In this document: in pieces, positions 8,822-16,602 of the stretch
Layout of the letters: each line of letters starts with the position of its first letter
Numbering within the stretch: position 1 is the stretch's first letter
Assembly (NCBI RefSeq): GCF_000021745.1
Contig: NC_011666.1
Coordinates: 186,001-250,000 of the forward strand
DNA from: Methylocella silvestris BL2
Lineage (GTDB): Bacteria > Pseudomonadota > Alphaproteobacteria > Rhizobiales > Beijerinckiaceae
Direction: 5' to 3'
DNA length: 64,000 nt
Position numbers and translations under genes: made by a program
The notes under the pieces: generated by a model
Database searches by the model: none
The model's input: only the letters and a program-made list of their open reading frames with translations
What the model was told of the DNA's origin: nothing

Positions 8822-10268
8822 GCTTTTTCGCACGACGGTTTTTAAGGTTTCGCTGGCGTTTCTGGTCATTTCCGCCATCGGCGCCGGGCTCGTGCTGAGC
8901 AGCGTCGGCGACAATGTGAAAATGCTGATCGACCAGCAGATCGCCAATACGGTCGACGCCGACATTGCGGGACTGGCCGAGCAATATGCGCAGGGCGGCA
9001 TCCGCCGTCTGGTCCAGAGCGTCGAAAACCGCACGCAGCGCCCGGGCGCCGATCTCTATCTCGTCACGACCGGCGCCGGCGAACCCCTCGTCGGCAATAT
9101 AGCGAGCCTGCCGCCGGGCGTTCTGGAGCGGCCGGGCCTTGTCGAAACCACCTATGAGCCGGCGGGCGCCGTCGGCAAGAAAAGGCGCGCGCTTGCGCGT
9201 ATCTTCGTGCTGCCGGCTGGCTTCCGCCTCGTCGTCGGGCACGACCTCGAAGAAGGCGAGAGCCTGCGCAACATTCTGCGCGGCGCCTTGCTGACCTCGC
9301 TGATCTGGCTCGTCGCGATCGGCACGCTTGGCGGGCTTTGGGTGGCCCGCCGCGTGCTGAATCGGGTTGACGCCATCAATGCGCGGGCGAAAACCATCGT
9401 CGCCGGCGATCTCACCGGCCGGCTCCCGATCGCCGGCACCGGCGATGAGCTCGACCGGCTCGTGCAAAATCTCAACGCCATGCTCGACCGCATCTCGCTT
9501 CTGATGACAGGACTGAAGCAGGTCAGCGACAATATCGCCCATGACCTCAAGACGCCGCTGACGCGCCTGCGCGCGCGCGCCGAGGCCGCGCTGCAATTCG
9601 GCAAGACGCCGGAAGACTATCGCGGCGCGCTCGAAAAGGTGCTGGAGGAATCCGACCGGCTGATCCAGATCTTCGACGCGCTCCTCAAGATCGCCCGCGC
9701 CGAGGCGGGATCGGGTCCTGAGGGAGCGATCGACTTCGACGCCGGCGCGATGATCGCCGACGTTGGCGAACTCTACGAGCCGGCCGTCGAAGAGCTTGGC
9801 CTCGGCCTTGACGTCCAAACCCAGCCGAATTTAATCATTCACGGCAGCCGCGAGCTGGTCGGCCAAGCGATCGCAAATCTCGTCGACAATGCGCTGAAAT
9901 ACGGCGCGGAGCCTGCCGAGACCGGGGCCGCGGATAGCCCCGCGCAAAAAAACATCGAACTTCTGGCGCGTCGCGCCGGCGCCGTCGTCGAGATTGTCGT
10001 CGGCGACCATGGCCCGGGCATTCCGCCGGCCGATCGCGAGCGCGTGCTTGACCGCTTCGTTCGGCTCGAAAATTCTCGCTCGCGGCCGGGCTCCGGACTT
10101 GGGCTCTCCCTCGCCGCGGCCGTTGCGCGGCTTCATAACGGGACCCTGCGGCTTGAGGACAATGCGCCGGGCCTTCGCGTCGTCATAGCGCTGCCCGCCG
10201 CGGCCATAACGCCCAAGAATGAATCCGCGCCGAAGCTCAGCCTGCCGCCGCCCGAGGCCGCGGCATGA
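8805..10268 (+). CDS. Sensor histidine kinase, partner of the preceding regulator
   Basis: 487-residue inner-membrane kinase. TM1 (about 10-30) and TM2 (about 160-182) bracket a periplasmic sensor region of about 130 residues. A HAMP linker follows, then HisKA with H246 (DNIAHDLKTPLTRLRARAE), and a HATPase_c domain with the N box (NLVDNALKYG), G1 (GDHGPGIP) and G2 (GSGLGLSL). The GTG start at 8805 lies inside the end of the regulator gene. Its own stop overlaps the glnE start by 4 bp (ATGA), so regulator, kinase and glnE appear to form one translation unit. Confidence 0.95.
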   Translation: MTALAKLFRTTVFKVSLAFLVISAIGAGLVLSSVGDNVKMLIDQQIANTVDADIAGLAEQYAQGGIRRLVQSVENRTQRPGADLYLVTTGAGEPLVGNIASLPPGVLERPGLVETTYEPAGAVGKKRRALARIFVLPAGFRLVVGHDLEEGESLRNILRGALLTSLIWLVAIGTLGGLWVARRVLNRVDAINARAKTIVAGDLTGRLPIAGTGDELDRLVQNLNAMLDRISLLMTGLKQVSDNIAHDLKTPLTRLRARAEAALQFGKTPEDYRGALEKVLEESDRLIQIFDALLKIARAEAGSGPEGAIDFDAGAMIADVGELYEPAVEELGLGLDVQTQPNLIIHGSRELVGQAIANLVDNALKYGAEPAETGAADSPAQKNIELLARRAGAVVEIVVGDHGPGIPPADRERVLDRFVRLENSRSRPGSGLGLSLAAAVARLHNGTLRLEDNAPGLRVVIALPAAAITPKNESAPKLSLPPPEAAA

Positions 10269-13204
10269 CCGGGCCGGGGCGCGAGGCCGGCGCGACGCCT
10301 CTCTGGCGCGCGCTGCGGACGGCCCCGCGTCTCAGCGACCCGTCCCGCGCGCGTGAGCGCCTTGCCGATTTTATGCGTTCGGAACCGGCGACCGACCTTC
10401 GTTCCCTTGTGCGAAAGCTGAAGGTCAGGCGGCTCCTGCTCGCGCTGGCGGATCATTCGCCCTTCCTGTGGCGGCTCATTGTCCGTGATCCGGGGCGCCT
10501 CACGCGCTGCCTTAACGCCGATTTTAATTCCTCGCTTCATGAATTGATCCTGCGGGCCGGGGCTGCTTGCGATTCGACGCAGGATGAAGCCGCGGCGATG
10601 CGCGCGCTGCGACAAGCCAAGCAGGAAAGCGCGCTCCTGATCGCGCTCGCCGATCTTGGCGGCGTGAAAAGCCTTGTCGAGACGACACGGGCGCTCTCGC
10701 TCGCGGCCGACGCCTTTATCCGGGCGGCGCTGCGCTTTCTGCTCCGGGAGGCGCATCACGCGGGAAAGCTGAAGCTCGCCTCGCTCGACGAGCCGGAGCG
10801 CGGCTGCGGCCTTGTCATTCTCGCCCTCGGCAAATTGGGAGCGGACGAGCTCAACTATTCGAGCGACGTCGATCTCGCCGTCTTCTACGATCCGGACTGC
10901 TCGGCGCTGGTCGGCGAGGCTTCGACCGCCTATGTCCGGATCACCAAGCGTCTCGTCAAACTGCTGCAGGAAGCGACCGCCGATTCCTATGTGCTGCGGG
11001 TTGATCTGCGCCTTCGTCCCGATCCCGGCTCCACGTCGATCGCCGTCTCGCTGCCGGCCGCCTACAGCTATTATGAGACGCTCGGCCAGAACTGGGAGCG
11101 GGCCGCCTATATCAAGGCGCGGGCGATGGCCGGCGATCTGGAGCTCGGGCGCGAGTTTCTGGGCGCCCTGACGCCGTTCATCTGGCGCAAATATTTCGAT
11201 TATGCGGCGCTCGCCGACATCCATGCGATGAAGCGCCAGATCCACGCCGTGCGCGGCCACGCCGAAGTGACGGTGCCGGGCCATGACGTCAAGCTCGGCC
11301 GGGGCGGGATCCGCGAGGTTGAGTTTTTCGTTCAGACGCAACAGTTGGTTTTCGGCGGCAAGCGCCCGAATCTGCGCGGCTCGCGCACGCTCGATATGCT
11401 CGCCGAACTCGGCGCCGACGGCTGGACGCCTGCCGACGCCGTGAACGACCTCAGCGCCGCCTATGTTGTGTTGCGCGAGGTTGAGCATCGCCTGCAGATG
11501 ATCGCCGACGAACAGACCCAACGCCTGCCGCAGGACGCTGGCGAGCTGGCCCGCTTCGCGCATTTCTGCGGCTTCGCGCGCGAGGCCGACTTCGAGACGG
11601 CGCTGATGCGCTGCATGGGCCTTGTCTCGCATCATTACGCGCGGCTGTTCGAACATGCGCCGGCGCTTGACGCAAGCGCCGGCAGCCTCGTCTTCACCGG
11701 CGCGGAGCATGATCCTGAAACGCTCGAAACGCTAACGCGGCTCGGTTTCAAGGATGCGTCCTTGGCGCTTGAAACCGTCCGCGGCTGGCATTTCGGCCGC
11801 CGGCCCGCCGTGCGAACGGCCCGCGCGCGCGAAGTGCTGACGGAGCTTGTTCCGTCGCTGCTTCAGGCCTTCTCGAAGTCGGGCGAGCCCGATCTTGCGC
11901 TCGCAGGCTTCGACCAGGCGCTGGCGCACACGCCCGCCGCGGTCGAACTGTTCTCGCTGTTAAAATCCAACCCGCCCATCTGCGAACTCTTCGCCGACAT
12001 TCTCGGCGGCGCGCCGCGGCTGGCGCGAATGATTGTCGCCAATCCGCATCTCCTCGACGCGGCCGTCGCTCCGCATGTTTTCGAGGCGCTGACCGACGAC
12101 GCCGTCTATCGCGAGCGCGCCGCGCGTCTTGCGCAGAGGACGGAGCATTTCGAGGAGTTTCTGGATCTTCTGCGCGACTTCGGGCGCGAGGAAATGTTTC
12201 GCATCGGCCTCAAGCTTTTTTCCGAAGCGATGACGCCCCTGGAGGCCGGGCGCGATTATTCAGCGCTTGCGCAAGCGATTGTCGCCGCCGCGCTTGATTT
12301 CGTTTTGCGCATGTTTGCGGCTGAGCATGGGCGCGTCCAGGGCGGGCGCGTCGCGGCGCTCGGGCTTGGCCGACTCGGCGCGCGCGAGATGACCGCGACG
12401 TCCGATCTCGACCTGATCCTGATCTATGATTTTGATCATGCAAATCCGGAGTCGGATGGCCCGCGTCCCCTGCACGCCGTGCAATATTATACGCGCGTCG
12501 CGCAGCGGCTCGTCGCGGCGCTGACGGTCGCGACCAAACGGGGCCGCCTCTATGAGGTCGACATGCGGCTTCGTCCGTCGGGGCGTCAGGGGCCGCTGGC
12601 CACGCAATTTGCCGGCTTAGTCGACTATCAAAACAACACGGCGGAAACCTGGGAGCATATGGCGCTGACGCGCGCCCGCGCGCTCGCCGGAGACAGCGCC
12701 CTGACGCTTGAGATCGAGCAGGCGATCCGCGCGGTCCTTATGCGCAGGCGCGGGGACCATCTGGCGCGCGAAGTCGCCGAGATGCGCAAGCTGATCGCCA
12801 AAGTCAAAGGCGACAAGGACCGGTGGGATTTGAAGCTCGCATCCGGGGGATTGATCGATATTGAATTCATCGCGCAATATCTCACGCTGCGCCATGCTGC
12901 CGACCATCCGGCGATGATCTCCTCGTCGACGTCCGGCATGATCGCGGCGGCGGCCGAATTTCATTTGATCGAAACCGGGGACGCGCGCCACTTGCTGTTC
13001 GCCCACCACGTCATGACGAGCGTCATGCAAATGCTGCGGCTCGCGCTCGATCCCGGCGCAGATCCCCGCGAGGCCAGCGAGGGCGTGAAGCGCCGGCTTG
13101 CGGCCGCGGCCGAACTGCCAAGCCTTAGCGCCCTCGAAGCGGATTTACGCGACAGGCGTCGCATCGTGCGCAGGATTTTTGAGAGAATTCTAGTGGCGCA
13201 CTGA
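10265..13204 (+). CDS. glnE: Bifunctional glutamine-synthetase adenylyltransferase/deadenylyl-tyrosine phosphorylase
   Basis: Adenylylates glutamine synthetase to inactivate it in nitrogen sufficiency and removes the AMP by phosphorolysis in nitrogen limitation, under PII control. 979 residues, the usual length. Both nucleotidyltransferase cores are visible: an N-terminal adenylyl-removase site (LGKLGADELNYSSDVDLAVFY, about 185-210) and a C-terminal adenylyl-transferase site (LGRLGAREMTATSDLDLILIY, about 700-720), each with the paired aspartates. It starts within the stop codon of the kinase and ends by overlapping the convergent kinase at 13190 by 15 bp. Its position behind a degP-linked two-component system recurs in related genomes. 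Confidence 0.98.
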   Translation: MTGPGREAGATPLWRALRTAPRLSDPSRARERLADFMRSEPATDLRSLVRKLKVRRLLLALADHSPFLWRLIVRDPGRLTRCLNADFNSSLHELILRAGAACDSTQDEAAAMRALRQAKQESALLIALADLGGVKSLVETTRALSLAADAFIRAALRFLLREAHHAGKLKLASLDEPERGCGLVILALGKLGADELNYSSDVDLAVFYDPDCSALVGEASTAYVRITKRLVKLLQEATADSYVLRVDLRLRPDPGSTSIAVSLPAAYSYYETLGQNWERAAYIKARAMAGDLELGREFLGALTPFIWRKYFDYAALADIHAMKRQIHAVRGHAEVTVPGHDVKLGRGGIREVEFFVQTQQLVFGGKRPNLRGSRTLDMLAELGADGWTPADAVNDLSAAYVVLREVEHRLQMIADEQTQRLPQDAGELARFAHFCGFAREADFETALMRCMGLVSHHYARLFEHAPALDASAGSLVFTGAEHDPETLETLTRLGFKDASLALETVRGWHFGRRPAVRTARAREVLTELVPSLLQAFSKSGEPDLALAGFDQALAHTPAAVELFSLLKSNPPICELFADILGGAPRLARMIVANPHLLDAAVAPHVFEALTDDAVYRERAARLAQRTEHFEEFLDLLRDFGREEMFRIGLKLFSEAMTPLEAGRDYSALAQAIVAAALDFVLRMFAAEHGRVQGGRVAALGLGRLGAREMTATSDLDLILIYDFDHANPESDGPRPLHAVQYYTRVAQRLVAALTVATKRGRLYEVDMRLRPSGRQGPLATQFAGLVDYQNNTAETWEHMALTRARALAGDSALTLEIEQAIRAVLMRRRGDHLAREVAEMRKLIAKVKGDKDRWDLKLASGGLIDIEFIAQYLTLRHAADHPAMISSSTSGMIAAAAEFHLIETGDARHLLFAHHVMTSVMQMLRLALDPGADPREASEGVKRRLAAAAELPSLSALEADLRDRRRIVRRIFERILVAH

Positions 13205-15577
13205 GGAGGCGCGGAGCTTCTGCGCCGGCGCATGCGGCCGGCGGGGCGCGGCGGCGGCTGCCAACAGCAGTTTCTGACGCGGCGCGTCGCGCCATTGCGG
13301 CAGATGTACGAGCACGATCGTGCCGGACCCGACGGTCGAGCGGATGCGCATCGAGCCGCCATGCAGATCGACGAGCGAACGCGCGATGGCAAGGCCAAGC
13401 CCCGAGCCCTTCATGCCATTGTCGAGGCTTCCGCCCATTTGCTCGAACGGACGCCCAAGCCGCGCCTGCGCCGCCGGGGCGATGCCGATCCCGGTGTCTT
13501 CAATATAGACATTGAGGGCGCCCTGGACGAAGCGCGCGCGCACGCTGACGCGGCCGTCCTTTGGCGTGAATTTGACGGCGTTGCGCAAGAGGATCGCCAG
13601 GATCTTCTCGAAGGCGGCGCGGTCGGCGTTGGCGCGCTTGCCGGGCATCGCCTCCGCGACGAGCGTGATCTCCTTTTCGCGCGCGATCTGCTCCACCGTC
13701 GCGAGAGCCCCGGAGACTGCGGCGTCGAGCTCAAATTCGCTTTTTTGCAGACGCACGCGGCCGGATTCCAGCCGCGACATGTCAAGCACGTCCGATATCA
13801 CGCCAAGAAGATATTCGCCGCTTTGTTTGATGTCGTTCGAGTAGTCGACGTATTTTTTCGATCCGAGCGGGCCGAATGTCTCCTGTTGCATCACTTCCGA
13901 GAAGCCGATGATGGCGTTGAGCGGCGTGCGCAGCTCGTGACTCATATTGGCCAGAAATTCGGATTTGGCCTTGTTGGCGGTTTCAGCCTCGGCCTTTTGC
14001 TCGAGGTATCTTTCGGCCAGGTCGGCAAGCTGTTGCGCCTGTTGCTCCAGCGTCTGGCGCGATTTGCGGAGATCGGCGACGGTGGCCATCAGGCGCCGCT
14101 CGCTCTCCATCAGCTGTTCTTCGTGACGCTTCAGCGCGGTGATGTCGGTGCCGACCGAAACATAGCCGCCGTCCTTGGTGCGCCGTTCATTGATCTGCAG
14201 CCATCGCCCGTCGCCGAGCCGCGCCTCATAGGTGCGCGCGCCCGCCTGCGGGCGCTCGCCGAGCGCCGTTTGCGCCTGAATCATTGGCGGCGTTCCTTTC
14301 TCCATGACCTGCGCATAAGGCGTGCCGGAAATGACCGCCTCGCTCGACAGATTGTGGAATTTCTGGAACTTCGAATTGCACATCACGAGCTGGTTATCGG
14401 CGTCCCAGAGAACGAAGGCCTCGGACACGGATTCGATGGCGTCACGCAGGCGCATGTCGGCGGTCGCGGTGCGTTCGGCGAGCGTCTTCTGTTCGGTGAT
14501 GTCGACGCAGATGCCGACAAGATGCGGCGTTGCGCCGGCCTGCTCGCGAACGAGCTCGGCGCGCGCGCGCAGCCACACCCATTCGCCTTTGACGTTCTGC
14601 ATGCGAAAGGCGTGATCGACGCTTTCCGCTTTCGAGGCCGTGAGCATTTCGGCGATGGCGGCGAGGTCGCCGTCCTGCGGATGCACCAGCGCGTTGATGT
14701 CGCCGAAGGAGAGGAAATTGCCGACCGGCGCGAGCCCGAGGATCTGGTACATCGAGTCTGACCAGTAGATGCGTCCGCGGGCGAGATCCCAGTCCCACAG
14801 TCCGCAGCGGCCGCGGCTCAGCGCCGTATCGATGCGGTCGCGCACCCGTTCGCATACACGGTCGGCTTCGCGGGCGCGGGAGGCCTGCCAGAAATAGGCG
14901 AGCGCCAACGCGATCAGCACCAAGGCTGTGGCAACGAGCAATACCCCCGTGCGCAGGGACGCCGCGCGCCAGTCGGCGAGCACAGCCGACATCGGGTAGA
15001 CGATGGCGAGTTGACCGAAGGGTTGATTGAGCGTGCGTACGGTTGCGAGTGCGTCTGCGCCGTCCGGCAGAATGATGCGCAGCACGCCGGCCTTTTCGGC
15101 GAAGATCGTCAGGGGTTGCGAGGGGCCGAGAAAGTCGAGCAGCGGGCCGCGGATGGCGCGCGCGCCGGGCGTCGAGGCAATGATCTCACCGGTGAGATCG
15201 GTGATCATCGCCTGCTGACCCCGGGCGAGGGCCCGCGAGGGCATGGCGTCGGTGAGGGCGGTGGGAATGTCGCCAGCCGGCGTGTGTTTCAGCGTCTCGC
15301 GCAGATCATCGGCGACGACCGCGGCGAGTAGCTCGAGGTCTGAGAGCGAGTCGGAGATGGCGCGTTCATAGGATTCGCGGGCCATCGCCACCGTCATGGC
15401 GGCGAGCGCGCAGATGAACAGAATGACCATCGCGGGGACGGCGCGGCGAACCCAGATTTCGAGGCTGCTGATCGGAAAGGCTGCACGAACAGACTCAGCG
15501 TTAGCCGCCGAGCTTCCGGCAAGTTCACGCAGTGCGTCTGCATGCGCAGACGCACTGGCCGCGTTTGCGCGCGCCAT
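13190..15577 (-). CDS. Membrane PAS-domain sensor histidine kinase (PleC/DivJ-like architecture)
   Basis: 795 residues. TM1 near 45-65 and TM2 near 215-235 enclose a periplasmic sensor domain of about 150 residues. Two PAS domains follow: the first about 255-370, with the WDWDLARGRIYWSDSMYQILG pattern, the second about 375-490. Then come a coiled coil of about 50 residues, HisKA with H547 (LANMSHELRTPLNAIIGFSEVMQQETFGPLG) and HATPase_c (EDTGIGIA, GSGLGLAIA). The HisKA segment closely resembles PleC-type kinases of cell-cycle and developmental pathways. No receiver domain or regulator is adjacent, so its partner is elsewhere. The start is ATG 15577, preceded by GAGGGGGACC; longer upstream starts lack such a site. 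Confidence 0.9.
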   Translation of the reverse strand: MARANAASASAHADALRELAGSSAANAESVRAAFPISSLEIWVRRAVPAMVILFICALAAMTVAMARESYERAISDSLSDLELLAAVVADDLRETLKHTPAGDIPTALTDAMPSRALARGQQAMITDLTGEIIASTPGARAIRGPLLDFLGPSQPLTIFAEKAGVLRIILPDGADALATVRTLNQPFGQLAIVYPMSAVLADWRAASLRTGVLLVATALVLIALALAYFWQASRAREADRVCERVRDRIDTALSRGRCGLWDWDLARGRIYWSDSMYQILGLAPVGNFLSFGDINALVHPQDGDLAAIAEMLTASKAESVDHAFRMQNVKGEWVWLRARAELVREQAGATPHLVGICVDITEQKTLAERTATADMRLRDAIESVSEAFVLWDADNQLVMCNSKFQKFHNLSSEAVISGTPYAQVMEKGTPPMIQAQTALGERPQAGARTYEARLGDGRWLQINERRTKDGGYVSVGTDITALKRHEEQLMESERRLMATVADLRKSRQTLEQQAQQLADLAERYLEQKAEAETANKAKSEFLANMSHELRTPLNAIIGFSEVMQQETFGPLGSKKYVDYSNDIKQSGEYLLGVISDVLDMSRLESGRVRLQKSEFELDAAVSGALATVEQIAREKEITLVAEAMPGKRANADRAAFEKILAILLRNAVKFTPKDGRVSVRARFVQGALNVYIEDTGIGIAPAAQARLGRPFEQMGGSLDNGMKGSGLGLAIARSLVDLHGGSMRIRSTVGSGTIVLVHLPQWRDAPRQKLLLAAAAAPRRPHAPAQKLRASSVRH

Positions 15578-15918
15578 GTCGGTCCCCCTCGAAACTGACC
15601 CGGGGCAAATGTGCCGCATCTCCCCCGAGTCGAGAATCATGAGACTCCGACTTGGCTTTTTTGTCCAGAGAATTCATTAACAATGAATGTAAAAAAATGA
15701 GCTTGACGGCGAAATCCAGAGGTTGCTTAGCCAACGCCGCGAGTGATCTTGTAACTTATTGAAAAATAACATTCAGCACGCGGCGCAAAATGCTCGCGGC
15801 GCGTGTTTCGCGGCAAGACTATTCGAAAAATCAATTGGATAGACTGAGGCTCGAACAAAGCTTCAAAGCCCGCCCGCGCGCCCGCCTCCGGCGAGGGCGC
15901 CCGCGCGAAAATCAGCGC
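15578..15918. other. Intergenic region between two minus-strand genes
   Basis: 341 bp. The half next to the kinase is clearly AT-richer than its surroundings (about 15660-15790) and probably holds its promoter, although I cannot assign -35 and -10 boxes with confidence. No supported gene is seen. Confidence 0.5.
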
Positions 15919-16587
15919 TCAGGCGTTAACCAAAAGGACGGCAAAACCGTCATAGCCCTTGGACCCGACCGTCTGGATTGCGGTGACGCTGACGCGGGTC
16001 TCCCGCGCGGCGAGTTCATTAAAGGCTCTGACGCCTTCGATGTCCGGATCGGCGCTGTCCGCCTCGATCACGCGGCCCTTGCGTACGACATTGTCCACAA
16101 TGATGAGCGCTCCGGGGCGCGAGAGGGAAAGCGCCGCGGTGAAATAGGCGGGGATGTTCGCCTTGTCGGCGTCGATAAAGATGAAGTCGAACGGGTCCTG
16201 CGCCTCGGCGGCGAGTTGCGCCAGAGTATCTTTCGCAAAGCCAAGGCGCAGCTCGATCTTGTCGGACAGGCCGGCCGTTGCGAAGTTTTTCGTCGCGACC
16301 GCGGCGTGCTTGGGATCGGCCTCGAGCGTGATCAGCCGTCCGTCGGCGGGAAGCGCGCGGGCGAGCCAGATCGTGCTGTAGCCGCCAAGCGAGCCGATTT
16401 CGAGGATCCGCCGCGCGCCGATCGCGCGCGCCAGCAGCTGCAGAAACTTGCCCTGGTTCGGCGCGACCTGGATCGCCGGCAGGCCGGCTTCAACGCTCGC
16501 CTTGAGGGCGCCGTCAAGCGCCGCGTCATCCGGGGCGAACAGGCCGGAGATATAGGAGTCGACCTCGGTCCAAAGCTGTTCCGTCAT
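15919..16587 (-). CDS. SAM-dependent O-methyltransferase (caffeoyl-CoA OMT-like)
   Basis: 222 residues, class I methyltransferase of the small cation-dependent O-methyltransferase family. The SAM-binding motif RILEIGSLGGYSTIWLARALP (about 60-80) is followed by LITLEADPKHAAVA, FDFIFIDADKANIPAYF with the metal-binding aspartates, and IIVDNVVRKGRV. Substrates in the family are catechol-like compounds; the actual one is unknown. ATG 16587 is preferred, 15 bp after the pepN stop, with GGATTGGA upstream; a TTG immediately after that stop (16602) is an alternative. It is almost certainly co-transcribed with pepN. Confidence 0.93.
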   Translation of the reverse strand: MTEQLWTEVDSYISGLFAPDDAALDGALKASVEAGLPAIQVAPNQGKFLQLLARAIGARRILEIGSLGGYSTIWLARALPADGRLITLEADPKHAAVATKNFATAGLSDKIELRLGFAKDTLAQLAAEAQDPFDFIFIDADKANIPAYFTAALSLSRPGALIIVDNVVRKGRVIEADSADPDIEGVRAFNELAARETRVSVTAIQTVGSKGYDGFAVLLVNA

Positions 16588-16602
16588 AAATCCAATCCAC
16601 AA

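Noticed and set aside
10133-11710. A 525-codon minus-strand frame opposite glnE
   Set aside because: Shadow of glnE, no recognisable protein.
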